Shown here: positions 27,455 through 40,900 of the stretch, piece by piece
Position numbering within the stretch: the stretch's first letter is position 1
Layout: every line of letters begins with the position of its first letter
Origin: Gambelia wislizenii
Lineage: Eukaryota; Chordata; Lepidosauria; Squamata; Crotaphytidae
Length of the DNA stretch: 64,000 nucleotides
Assembly (NCBI GenBank): GCA_030847615.1
Contig: JAUMIR010000004.1
Coordinates: 233,782,501 to 233,846,500 of the forward strand
Direction: 5' to 3'
Notes under the pieces: generated by a model
Database searches by the model: none
Seen by the model: the letters and a program-made list of their open reading frames with translations, nothing else
Told to the model about the DNA's origin: nothing
Position numbers and translations under genes: made by a program

Positions 27455-30400
27455 ATTCTCAACCAACTGGCAAGGCAGGAGAAGAAAAACTGAAGGAGGC
27501 AGAGAAGGGAGCGATGGACGAAACAGTTTAGAACTTTGGTCTCCTGCCTTGATCAGCTGGCACAAGGGAATAACTCAGTGGTAGTGGATTGTTCCTTCAG
27601 CCTTCCTGAGAATGAAAGGTCCACATATACTTCCTGTATCCCCAGCTAGCCTTTCCTCCATTTCTGTTACTTGTACTCTGCATGGCTGAGCTGAAACGTT
27701 ACTCAATGGAGTCCTTGGTGTTTCTATTAGGGACTTGAATTATGTGGAAGACCAAGATTTTACCTCTATGTATATTTACTTGGGTGTAATCATTAGGACA
27801 TACTCTGAGGAAATATGAATAGAGTATTCATGATAATGATGAATATTTTATTCTAAAATATTTATACTGTAAAAACCTGAGATATTTTTATACTCAAAGA
27901 GTTGGAAGAGACCACAAAGGACATCCAGTCCAACCCCATTCAATTTCTTTGAATATTTATTTTGAACCAAAGTAGTCAGCAGCTATTTTGTCTCCACTAA
28001 TAATTCATATGTTACATAACAACAACAACAAATTTATTGATTAGTCAACTGACCATATCAACAGTAGAATACAATAGAATACAGAGTATCTGAATAGCAA
28101 AGTACATACAAAAATGAATTAGATCATGTCTAAAACTCATATATAAAATTAACTAGGAAATTAAACCCTATTATTGGGGATATGAAGAAACACATAAAAG
28201 TTAGATAAAATAAATTAGATAAAATAAAGTACAAGATAAAATAAAATGTCATGTGAAATAGAACAAGCTAAAATGAGGGGGTTAAAGGAGCTCTATAGGA
28301 AGATTTAAATAAACTTGTCACCATGGCACGGAACCCCATTTTGTGTTATAAACTGATCTCTTAGGTGGGCAGCTTTTATGATAAATTTTGCAGTACATCA
28401 CACTAGTTGTAGATTCTCTGTAACAAGGAAATGGGACAATTTAACAGCGAGATCCCAGTTGTACGGCTTCCTGAGCCTTGTGACCAGAATATGTTACAGG
28501 ATGGAACACCTTCAAGATTAATTTACTGTACAAATGTCAAAACCGAAAGGAAAAAAATCTAACTCAAACAGAATAGATTTTGACAAGAAAAAATAATTCG
28601 AGATAATACAACCTGTAAATGCCAATAATAGTTGACTTCAATTTCTGACAGAACCATTAATAACAATTTAATAGCAAACAGGAGTCTACAGAACTTAATT
28701 TGCTATTCTGATGTTTCAAAACAAATTGTACCTACATGTAAATTGTACTCAAATAATTATTTCTGGGAGTGTGAGAAGCTAATTTAGAGTGCAGATACAC
28801 TAATATGTGATTACACAAAGAGTTTGAAACATTCTGTTTAAATCCAGTATTAACATGGTGAAATTAAATGTTAGTCACATTGTAGTAGATTATTTTTTAT
28901 TTTTTAAAAAATAGCTTGTGTCCAAAGCTAACATTGATGTGCAGAATGCAGCTGCATATTTTAATATTTTTGACTTTTCCTTCTGAAGTATTTGGACTTG
29001 ACATATTAGCACTTCAGTAATTCAAGAGGTTTTTTTCATGTGAGGCAGAGAAGTAATGGGAGTCACATCTACATAAATTGTACATCATCAGAATAATATC
29101 TTAGCCTCCAACCATTTAGGGCTGTAAAAATCAAAACCAGCTTGGAAACAGTTCATTATTTTTGCCATGCCATGGTAGTTCAAAACTAATAGCTATGAGC
29201 AATGTGGTAAGTGAATTTGGGAACCATCTTATGTTCACAGATTAGAATGATTTATTAACAGAACAAAAAAAAAAAGCTGTGGGTGCCTTCAAAACAGATT
29301 AGGAACTTAGCTTAATAAGTAAGAACATTAAACAGATCTCCCACATAGTTTTCCAAACCCACAAGGAAACATGAGTGTCTATGTTTTTCTAGGGATGGGG
29401 TGAGAGAAGAGGAGGCATTAGATCAGGAAATGGCATGGGACAAAGGCTCTTCTCTTCTAGCTGCACAGCCCAACACTAATGCTGCTCCCCGACCTTCTTT
29501 CCTTTTTATAAAGGAAACATTAGGAGATTCAAAAGTGGATGTCATACATGTCATCAATTTAAAACTAACTATAGGGGGAAAGTTTCCCAATGTAGCTGGA
29601 TGTAGCATCTTTTAATGCACTTCAGTTATTATTTCACATGGCATTCAGGTGGAACTGAATATTTCTCTGCATATTTCTCACTTTTGTGGCCTGTGCAGGT
29701 ACTTGTACTTGCACACACACCAGTGCAAGGTATGAGTGAACAGATGCTATAAAAAGCATATCTAACAAGGATACCTAAAGGAAGTATCTGTGATATTTCT
29801 GTGATAGTTCTAATTCGTTCAAATTCCATATATGTCCCCTGGGCACAAAACTAAAGAACACACACTAATAAGACTATAGTAGGCATTGGTATGGGTGATA
29901 AGATATATAAAAATATTGGTAGATATACTTACAGGTCTGAAAATATGTATATCTTGTGTTCTGGACACTAAATGGGAGCTTTTGGCAATACAAGTGGCAG
30001 TTTCCAATTTATCTCCTGTTAGCATCCATATCTATAAAATAATTTTAATAATTTTATTTGTTGATTTATTTATTATGCTGATCTCAAACTCTGAAGATTT
30101 ATTTTCTTTGATCCATGTTCATAGGATTCAGTTCAATAACTATCATAATAAATTGTTCTTATGTTTTAAAACCAAAGGTAAAAGCCCATGTGCAACAAGG
30201 CAGCCTCAATTAGAAAGGGATAGCTCCGCTTGACAGAATGAAGGTTAGCATTAGGACAGCAACAGTAAAAATGCCTCCTTCTGCTCTTTACTGGAATGAT
30301 TCTGTGAGGAAACCTATGGCAACGTGGTGTCAGGACTGGTCATTGATTTGACCTGTTCTTGCCAATTTCAGTGTTTCTTTGTAAACCTACTATTAATGGT

Positions 30401-33400
30401 GTTTTCATTTCTTTGTGCTTCTTAACGAGTGTTCTGTGGTGACTATGGAAGGGGAGTATAATGGTTGATAATGAGAATGGAGCGATAAGCCTGCAGCTGC
30501 ACAATCAGCTTGGGAAAAATGGGATGGAAGTTAACATCAGAAGAGGAGGTCTGCGGGTGATGGGTAACCAATAGTATTGAACCCCACCAGATTTCATAAA
30601 TTGCAATATGCATTTAGTATACTGCCTATTTTCTAAGTTTCAGTTCTGAGCAACAACCTTGTATAATATGTTTTCTGGATGACTGTGCCAATAAAGTTTT
30701 TGTTTAACTCTGGAACTGCTAGTCACTGCGTCTGGGAATGCAAGTACATGACACCAGGAGCAACTTCTTGTGTGGAAGGACTGTCAGCTTTCTATAGTAC
30801 TCAAAATTCTTTCATTCTAAGTATATGGCTCATAAAGCTCCCGTTAGTAGATCTTGGGATCTCTAGTACAAAAAGTCATCAACTGACCTTGCAAGCCTGA
30901 GGTCTGGCCACAACTGATGGGGAACCTTTACTGCTCTCAATATTAATATAACACCTGCTACCTGAGCACCCCTCACAACAAGCCAGGCTGAAAGTGGCCA
31001 ACAGGGAATGGAGTCCAACAATATCTTGAGGGCCACAGGTTCCCCACTGCTGGTACAGAGAATCCTGAATGCTTCCATACCACATGCCCTTTGATTATGT
31101 CCACATGAGCAAGCTCAAACAGGGAAATGGCAAACGTTTGGTCCTGCTTTGTAATGATCTGCTGTGCCATTTGTCTGCAAGAAGTTATCAGGTAGAGATT
31201 TCTCTAGAAGGGAATCAAGTTCAAAACAGAATTCCAATACTATTTTCTTGCCTAGCAGCATCCTAAACATGGCTAGTGAAACAATTTTTAAATCCTTTTT
31301 GAATTTTTTGAATCTTTTATTAATATTAGTTTGAAAACAATAGTGCAGAATAATGTCATTATTTCACCCAGAGCTCTTACCTCCCTTAGGTGCATGACTG
31401 GGTAGTGTAACTATTGTTAAACTAATACTGCTGCTATAGACAAAAATCAAAATAGTAAGCAGGTAACCTAACAACAGCTAGTGTCTTCAAGATAAAGGTG
31501 ACATTTGTACTGAGATTTAAACATCTGGAAGTGGCATGCCCTGAAACATATCTGAACATGACCATCTGACTGGCCACAATTTTCTTTGCCTCTCACCCAA
31601 GGTCTGGGGTTATTTATTCACATAATAACCAATGCAGCATTATACATAGCTATGTTACAGCATTCATGGAATATCTCACACATTAGATATCATGTAATCT
31701 ATATGAGGCTGGTAAAACTAAACTGATGTGCATTTTGTGCATACAGTAGGACCCCCATATCTGCTGGGGATTGGTTCTGGGGGCCCTGTGGATACCAAAA
31801 ACAATGGATAATAGTAAACACCATTGAAAACAATGGGACTTGCGATTTAAAATACCATAGTTGCCTTGGAGGACCTAGAAAATGGCTAGAGGCAACACGT
31901 TTTCTAGGAAGACTCTATGATAGGTGTGCTGTTTTGTGTCCCATGGATAAGTGAATCAGTGGATAATTAATCAGTGGATGTGGGGTCCTACTGTATTCAC
32001 ATTAGCAATACAAGTTGTCCAAAAGCTATTACATTTAAATAAGGCTTCTACAAAAATTGACAGGATGGTTGCAAGACAGCAGCTCCTGCTTTTTTCTGTC
32101 TTTCTTTGCAAATTCTGTAGCCTATTCTGTAGAGGCATATCTAGTATCCAGATGCTCTCTGCATCTTTTAGTTTTTATACAGTAATAGATTGCAATGTCA
32201 GTTTTTATATACGGTAAAAATATTTAACAAGGACACCTAATCCATACAATTGGATTTTGTATTTAATTTGTTTAAATTTGTATTTAAAGAAACAAATTAA
32301 CTAGGTGATCAAGAAAGAGAAGTTAGTACCTTTATTCCAGCATTTCGAAGCATCTCTAGCGTTGGCCTAACATCAGCCTGTAGTTGATCTTCAACTCCAG
32401 TGAGACATAGTAATTCCATTTCTCTTTCCAAACTCTCTACCACTGCAGCTACCTTGAGAGTTCTGTCATGTATACTTAATTTTGCTTGGTTATATCGAGT
32501 CTGTTTGCAACAAGACAAAACAAAATCTAATTTTGTGGCCACTTGTAGACATAAAATTTAAAAAACGTTTTTATTGTTTATTGACAATAAACAGTGACAA
32601 AAAGCAAGTGAACAGAAAAAGAATGGGCAAAACACAACAGCTCTTATACCATGGACTGGCCGGAGATTCTGAGTCTAAGACTTAATCTTCAGACATAGCT
32701 AAAGCATACAAACACCAATTATTAGTACTGTGGAACTAAGATAATACTAATGGAAGGAACTACAAGGAAAATAAAAGTAATCAAAATGTGTTATGTGTTA
32801 TGCCTGTACGTTTCAAGAATGAAACTCCCATTTGTGATTTTTATTGGTCTGTGTTGAAAAGAGGCACCAGAACAGTCTCCATTAGGACCATTCAGGCCTT
32901 CTCCTTCTTGACTACATAACTGACTTATTGCAAGTACTTTTTTGGTGCACTATTATCTTCTGATCTGCTCCATTGCCTCATAGTAAGTAAGAAATAAAAC
33001 CTGTCCCTAACTCCCACAAGTCTTTGAGAACTTTTTCTTTAACTAGCTTTGTCAGGGGCTGTTTCTATATGAGCTATTGCTACACTCTCTGCAACACTTA
33101 CTCTCATCCCCTTTCCTAAACCTTAAACTACTATCACTATCAGAGGTTCCTTATTTTCTTCTTATCCAAATTTCCTTTCTTTGTTTCGCTCTTTAGCCCT
33201 CCATACATACTTTTGCCAAATAAACTCAATGTATTAATTAAAGCTGTGTTAAAATTTATTTCTTTTTAAAATGGCACACTACTGTTTCCTTCCCATTCTC
33301 TCTCTCTCTCTCACTCACTCACTCACACTTGCTGAAATGAGCTGCATCATTGATTTTCATCTCTCAACTTTCTCAGTGTTAATATCATTCAGATACCCTT

Positions 33401-36400
33401 AGGGTACAATTCCCTTATGGTATAAGGAAGTCCTCATGACAGAGGAGATGGCAGTTATAGGACATCTATTATCACTATGAACCATGAAAATGGAATTCCC
33501 ATGGGCACAGAAGATCTTCCAAAAATTTTGTGAAGATAAAGCCAAAGATGAAACCAGGTAGGGTACAGGTCACCAATCATTAATAAAAAGGAGGCTATAT
33601 ATGTGAAGTTCACAGAACCAGTTTTTTAAACTAGAATTCTCTTCTGAAGTATTTTGCATTATTTGAATTAAAGGTTTTTGTTAATGTTGTTGTTAAATTC
33701 AGCAGAGCCTAACGAATAAGTACAGTGTTTTCCCCCCCTCATTTTTACCTCAAAATCCTGGTATTGTTCTTCTGTTAATGATTTCTTGGCCACAACCAGA
33801 GTGCGAAGTCCTTCTCTTGCCATGTTACCACACTAAAATTGCAAATATAATAAATTATAAAATAGCTATGAATCATGTATAAATGTCTTGAGAAGTATTA
33901 GAGACACTTTTACCTTAGTTCAAATTCAATTGACTTTAATATCATCAACTAACCACCTATATGTATGCACTCTCTAAAATGGATATGGGGAGCTGCATAG
34001 CTTCTGCTAAAAGTAATGTCTATTTATGAATAAAAGATGCTTTGCTCCTTGAAGGGATATGCTACAGAACCTCTGGTACTGTTTGGAGGGACAAATCTAG
34101 AAGATGTGTGGAGAGACTGCTGTCTCACCCCACAGCCATTGGTTTCTGGGTTGTCCCAGGGCTCCAGGGCATCACCCATCATTTTTATCATCTGCATGAA
34201 ATCAATAGGAGAGATTTTCCGCAGCTCACCCATATGCAAAAGGCACTCAGCTCTGCCTCCCTCTCTGGGGATTTATCTCATTTGGAGAAACAACATACCC
34301 TCTCACTAGGGCTGCCTTTAAAAGTAACTCAGAAAGTCAGCTGGTATATTATGAGATTAGCTACCCATTAATTTCCAAACTTAATTTAATGTGCTACTAT
34401 TATCAATTTAAATACCATAATGTTTTCGGATGAAGTTATCAAGGACCACTTATAGTTATGCAAACTTTCCTCGGCCCTGAGAGACCCAGCTCTTGCTGCC
34501 ATCCCTGGTGTTTAGGGACAAAGTTTTTCAATGGTAGACTAGTGGAATTCTCAAGAAAACTGTTTGCTTCCTTCCCTTTTGGCTATTCACTGACCCATAA
34601 GTACTTATTTTAGTCCATCAAGCAGTCCCCATAAATAATATACCCAGTGTGGTGTAGTGGTTTCAGTATTGAATTAGGACACTGGGAGACAGGGTTCAAA
34701 TCTCCGCTCAGGCATGGAAACCCACTGCGTGGCTTTGGGCAAATCACACCCCCTCTGAACAAATCTTGCTAAGAAAACCCTGTGATAGGGTCACTGTAAG
34801 TAGGAAATGACCACCAACAAGATCTTTTAAATATGTTTGGTTGTACTCTTTGACTGCTTTTATTATAGTAAGATTCCAGCATGCCCTCATTTAAAGTAAT
34901 GAAGACGCTGAATGTAAGACATCAAAGAAAATCCCACTATTCTCGCCACGACTTTTCAGGCTGTTTAATTCCCACAGGTTTTATTCCCCTACTCCACTCA
35001 CATTGTATATTGCATGTGATGGCATATAAAACTAATTTTAAAGCTGGACTGGGATTTTTTTAAAATTAGTTTTACAGGTTGCCATATACAACTACCACTG
35101 TAGAATAAACATGAACGTGTAGAAAGGTTATTACATTACATTAAAACACCAGAATTAAATATAAACAGCGATGTTCATTATTCTTTGAAAAGCTTAATGC
35201 TGTCTGTCTAGTGCAAAATGCTTATTGATTTGACCTCATAATGCTAAATAAATTAAGCAAGTATTTTACAATTAATTGTGCATCATTATCGCCAAAAGTA
35301 ATTTTTATGACACTTTATTAGGTCTTCAGGGAGTTTAATTTATTCATGCCACTGATTAAATCAAAGTGCCTGAAGCAGGTATTGATTTATATTGCCAATA
35401 CCATTATGAACATGCATTGTGTGATCATCACATCACCATATTGTCTATATGTAAGGTCAAATTAAGACAATTGCTGGTGTCTAGTACAGCAATATGTGAA
35501 CTGTATTAAGTTTATGAAAACATTTATTTATTCATAGCCTATTTTACATTAAAATCTAAAGTAAATGGAATATAAATTTTAGTTATGGAGTCATTATCCA
35601 ATAGAAAAAATAAAAACCTCTCCTCACTGAGCATATCCAAGAATGTATACACACCAAAAGTTAACTCCTTGAATTCTACTACACTTGTTTATTTGCTTTG
35701 GATCAGATAATGAACATGTCAAGACCCTGAAAATATGAAATTCAGTAACTGTCAGGTCGCTGGTGCTGTTTGCTGTTTAGAATGCTGTTAGCTGTTTATT
35801 GCTTAGGTAGCTGGGATATGTAGTAGTTAGCATTGCTAGGCCTGTGCCTCATTATACCAGTGACCTGACATGAGCAAAGGGCTTCTGTGAGCTGGGGGCT
35901 GGTAGGTGCTAGAGAGGTGGCTCACCAGTGCACCAAGGTCATGGGCTACTTGGAAATGTTTAAGGAGGCTTGCATAGTATAGATATGACCAGGTGGTGGT
36001 GGTAACACTGAAACTGGCAGAATGTATTAACAAAGGGATTTTGTCACCAAAGCCTCAGAACTGTCTATTCAGTGTTACCGTATGCATCTATATCCTGACA
36101 ATAAAGCAATCTTAATCAATGCCTGTTGTACGTGTGAGTAGGTGTTAACGGAGTTCACCACAGTTAGACAGTTCTGTCTAAAGTCCCTGCTGTGTTCTTT
36201 GGTGCAAAATGTCCCAGGGAAAGGACAAGCAGGTGTCGAACACAGGAGCTGGGGAACTGGTTCCTGACAACACAGATATAATGGCCAACGGTGGTGATGA
36301 AGCTGCGAGAGAAAAGCCTGACAAGAGAAAATAACGCTGTAAGGTGGGAGTTCAAATGCTGTGGGAAGCACAAGATGGTGACGGAGGCAGTCACCTCGCT

Positions 36401-37922
36401 TTTTGTTACACCCGTACGAGAGCTGGGAGCCGTGCCCAGAGATCGCTGTGCCAGGTACCTAGTCCCTGATGAATGAAGCAGAGAAACCAGAGGCTCCCAA
36501 TGGTGGGACATTCCAGTGAGCATGGCATATGGCAGAGGCGGTGACCGGATCAGCCTGTTCGACCTGGAGATGGATGTGGCATGTAAGAAGCTGGAGATGC
36601 AAGGGATCCAAACCTGCCTGTCTGAGATCCTGAACTGCTTGGGGCAGAGAGAACCAGAACCAGAGACAGCTGCCCAAGTGGCCGCTCCAGTGGCAGGGGC
36701 GCAAGCGGTGATGGCAGCAGCGGCCATGGAACCCGCAGATTGGGGGAAAGAAAAAGCAGAGGTCCACATGCAACCTGTGCCTGGGCCAGGGCCTTAGGTT
36801 CCCAGGGCTCCAGCAGACCCTGCCCCTGTGGAACCGAGGCTGGTGCCCCGTATGCTAAGGAACCTGAAGGCAACGTTCAATGAAGATGCCAAGAAGTTGC
36901 TGTACTTCCTCACTCAGATGAGCGGATTCATGAGGCAGTGGGAGACAGCCTTCTAGACAGAGGAAGAGAAAGTCCAGTATGTATCCAGTTAACTCGAGGG
37001 AGAGGTGGCTGAGTGGTTGGTTGGGCTGCACGATATGGCTGCCCCCAAACTGGGTAGCCTAGGTGACTTTATGATGTCCCTGAGAGCCTGGTTTGAAGAC
37101 CCCTTCAGACAGGAGAGGCCTGCATGGAACTCTTAACGGATGTGCCAGGGCAGTTGGCCCATGGCTGAGTATGCAACAGAGTTCTGGTGGCTGGCAAGCC
37201 AGGTCCCAGACAGGACTGAAGCCACTAAAGTCCAGTACTTTTGGGAAGGGCTCAATGCTGACATCCTGGAGAGGGTGCTGGTGCAAAGCAACCAAGAGAC
37301 CCTGCTCAGATGGGTTCGGCTGACTGGCGAGGTGGAGGCACTACGGCAGTGTCAAGCTAGCCAAGGAGCGACAAGGGTGGGCCAGTAAGCCAGCAGGCAG
37401 GCAGGCTAAGAAGCCAGCATGCCCCACAACCACCCCAGTGGAGATGGAGCGAGAACAGTGGATGCGGCTAGGATTGTGCCTATAGTGCGGCAAGGGAGGA
37501 CATTGGATCGTGGAGTGTCCGGAGAAGACCCCCGGCAGTGGGAAAAGAGAGGAGACCCTGAGGAAGGCGGAAGGACAACCTTCATCATGGAAATCTCCAG
37601 GGGCTGGTTTACACGGCAGGTGTTATTGCATTAAGTTGAGCTTTAGCGCTTTCCCGCATCAGTGGTGGGTAGTTTACATGGTATATGTTTACACAGCTAT
37701 ATTTTGTGGCTCTTTGATATTTTCCGCTTTGAGGTTCACACAGCCAAAAGTGCTGGGGTCATGGTCAAGCACTGGAGAGGGAAAGGAATGCCATAGGAAT
37801 GTCTGCCCTGGCCCAAACTCTGTGCTGAACAGCTTAGAGGCAGTCCCCCTCCCTTCCCACAAATCAAAGGGAAGGTTTTCCTCCTTGCTTAACAGCATTT
37901 TCTCCCAAATAGAGGAAAGCCA

Positions 37923-37954
<32 letters not shown>

Positions 37955-40900
37955 AACAGCTTAGATCTGATGCAGCCCTTCGTGAAATGTTTTCTCTCCC
38001 TCCCCAATGCACAGGATCACAGCTGATGAAATGAGCTATTACATACTTGCAAAACAGCAGAGGAGGATGAGAAGGAATGCTCCCTGAATGAAAATTGTTG
38101 GGAATCCTTTTTGTTTGCAAACTGCCTTGCAAAATAGCAGAGAGGATTTTTCAAAGTTTCCTCTAATTGCTACTGTCTTTCCCTCCCTCCCTGCCCCTCT
38201 TTTAAGCCCACCCCTGCATCATCAACCAATCACAATGCAACTCTGCTGTAGCTCTTAGCGGAATGGTAGTTTACACTGCCAATAATGCGCTACATTGCAA
38301 ATATACCTGCAAAAGTAGCGACATCTCTTGCCATGCTATATTTGGGTGTTTTACCTTCCCCCCTTCTGAATGAGGCGATGCTGTGCTGCGATCTGTGGGA
38401 AGGACAGGTTGCTTACCTGTAACCATAGATTTACGAGTGGTCTTCTGTGAATTCACACAGCTGGGTTACTTCTGTGCCTGCGAACATCGGAACCTTCTAG
38501 AAACACTAGGCAGAATATGCTTTGATACATTTTTGGTGGTAACTCCGCCCATCCTAACGGTCCCTTATAAGGGCTTCCCGCCTAAATCCCCTCAGTTCCT
38601 TGAATGACGCCGCAATCTGCAGCATCAGGAACATTAAGCATGTTTATATGATGAAATAGGACATAGAGGGGAGGATGGGCGGGTCTGTGTGAATTCACAG
38701 AAGACCACTCAAAGATCTATGGTTACAGGTAAGCAACCTGTCCATCTTCTTCGTGGTCTCTGTGAATCACACAGCTGGGTGCAGACTGGCAAGCTTCACT
38801 CTTGGAGGCGGTTATGTCCTACACCAAGTATACCATATATACAGACACCTGAGTTTGAAACATTAAGAGCACATTCCTAAACATCAAAGCATATATAACA
38901 ACAGTGACTTGGCAACATGAACACTCACTCATTGAATAGAAGATAACAGTACAGCCTTCCCAAAGAACGAGAGTCAAGTCTGTAATGAGAAATAAAAGTC
39001 AAAGGTGATGACCAGGTTGAAGCTCTGCAAATGTCCTCTAAAGGCACTCCAGAGAGAAAAGCTGCCGAAGTAGAGAATCCACGAATCCGTGATGGCAGAG
39101 GTTTCTTTGCCAGTTCATAGCAGAGAGCAATGGTCGACGTCACCCACTTTGATAGCCGTTGAGAGGAAATGCGTTGTCCGAGTTTCGAGTCAGCATAAGA
39201 CACAAACAGTCTGGGTGACTTTCTGTGGGATGCAGTCCATTAAATGTAGAAAGCTAGAGCCCTCCTGACGTCCATGAGATGGAGGGTTCGTTCAAATTCG
39301 TCCTTCGGGTCCTGCATCAGAGCAGGGAGAGTGATGGATTGGTTGAGATGGAAGCTGAACACCACCTTCGGAAGGAAGGAGATGTCGGGACGAAGTACCA
39401 CTTTGTGTTTGTGGAAAGCAGTGTATGGAGGATCAGACCTCAAGGCACAAAGTGATGGCCACAAGGAAAGCAGTCTTCCAGGATAGGAGTCGCAGATCAG
39501 AAGAAGCCAAAGGTTCGAACGGTCAACGAACCAGCTGTGAAAGAACCAGTTCGAGGCTCCAAGCCTGGGTCAGTTCAGTCACCGGAGGGTGCAGGTTGGC
39601 AAAGCCTTTCAAAAATTTCTTTACCATCACATCAACAAAGGGGGATGGACGTCCTCTCACCTGGAACTCGACGGATATAGCTGCCAGGTAGCAGCGGATT
39701 GACGAAAGCGATAGGCCCGCCGAAGACAATTGAAGAAGAAACTCCAGTACAGTTGGAATGGAGAACGGTTCAGGATTCAGTCCTCGGGAGGCCAGAAAGG
39801 TTTCATACGTCTTCCATTTATAGTGGTATGACTTTCGAGTAGATGGCCTTCGTGCTGCATCAATGATAGCCTGCACGTTTGGATGGAAGGATGCAGATTG
39901 CCTCAGTACCGAGGATGAATACGAGAGTCTCGAATCCGAAGGTTGAATCACAGAATCAGCCTCCACGATGTCAGACGGAGAGTGTCTAGGTCAGGATGTC
40001 TGACCCTGCCCTCGTGAATGGTGAGCAGGTCCGGACGGGATGGCAGACGGATGAAACGACGCCTGGACATGTGTAGCAGAGTCACAAACCACGGTTGTCA
40101 GGGCCACCACGGGGCGATGAGGATGGCGTTCGCTCTATCCCGACGAAGCTTGGCAATCACTTTTGTCAGTAGTGGGAATGGAGGGAACAGGTATAGTAGT
40201 GGACCCGACCATTGGAACAAGAATGCGTCTCCCTTCGATCCTGGAGCGCGTCGCCTGGAACAGAACTGGGGACACTGAGCGTTCTTGGGAGATATGAGAG
40301 GTCTACTTGAGGAAAACCCCAGCTCCGGAACAGGTCTAAGGTGACCGACCTGTGTAGATGCCACTCGTGGATGGAGAGACTCGAACAGCTGAGTCCGTCT
40401 GCAAGAGTGTTCTCCTCCCCGGGGCGATGGATGGATTGGAGAAACACATTCCTGTGGATGCACCAATCCCAGATGTTCAGTGTGAGCTGCAGAAGTTGGG
40501 GGGACCTCGTACCTCCCTGCTTGTTCAGGTAGTACATGACAGAGGTGTTGTCTGTCAGTACTAACACGGTCCTGCTCCTCACCAAGGATTCGAAGGCTCG
40601 TAACGCTTTCTGGACGGCGAGCAGTTCCAGGATGTTGATATGGAGAGTTCGCTCCTCGTTGCTCCAAGCGCCCCGAATCTTGTAGGACTCGATGTGTGCT
40701 CTCCATCCATGCATCGAGGCATCAGTTGTCAGAGAGAGGTCCGGCTGAGGAAGATTGAATGGCATGCCCGACAGGACATTGCCTGGTACCAGGCACCATT
40801 CCAGGGAGAGGTGGACCGCCCGTGGCATTGTAAGCATCTTGTTTGGAGAGTCGAAGAACGGGTTGAATACTTGCAGGTACCAGTGCTGGAGCGGATGGAA

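Larger units (their letters stand above)
17118..27650 (-). mobile_element. DIRS-type tyrosine-recombinase retrotransposon (DIRS-1 of window), nested and degenerate
   Basis: Inverted termini: 17160-17240 on the left matches the inverse of about 27515-27600 on the right (shared blocks such as ATTCCCTTGTGCCAGCTGAT). Between them, 17570-17660 holds an internal complementary region: one half is the inverse of the left end and the other half matches the right end, the arrangement specific to DIRS elements. On the minus strand come gag-like frames (27400-25700 and 24430-24140), a reverse transcriptase trace with Y-L-D-D near 22370, RNase H-like sequence (19500-18890) and a tyrosine recombinase (18580-17680). 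The body is interrupted by a CR1, a mariner, a LINE and a hAT MITE. Every frame is broken. End positions are approximate. Confidence 0.82.

Noticed and set aside
36164..36873. Minus-strand open frames of 201 and 107 residues
   Set aside because: Antisense to gypsy gag; Ser/Pro-rich composition without recognisable domains.
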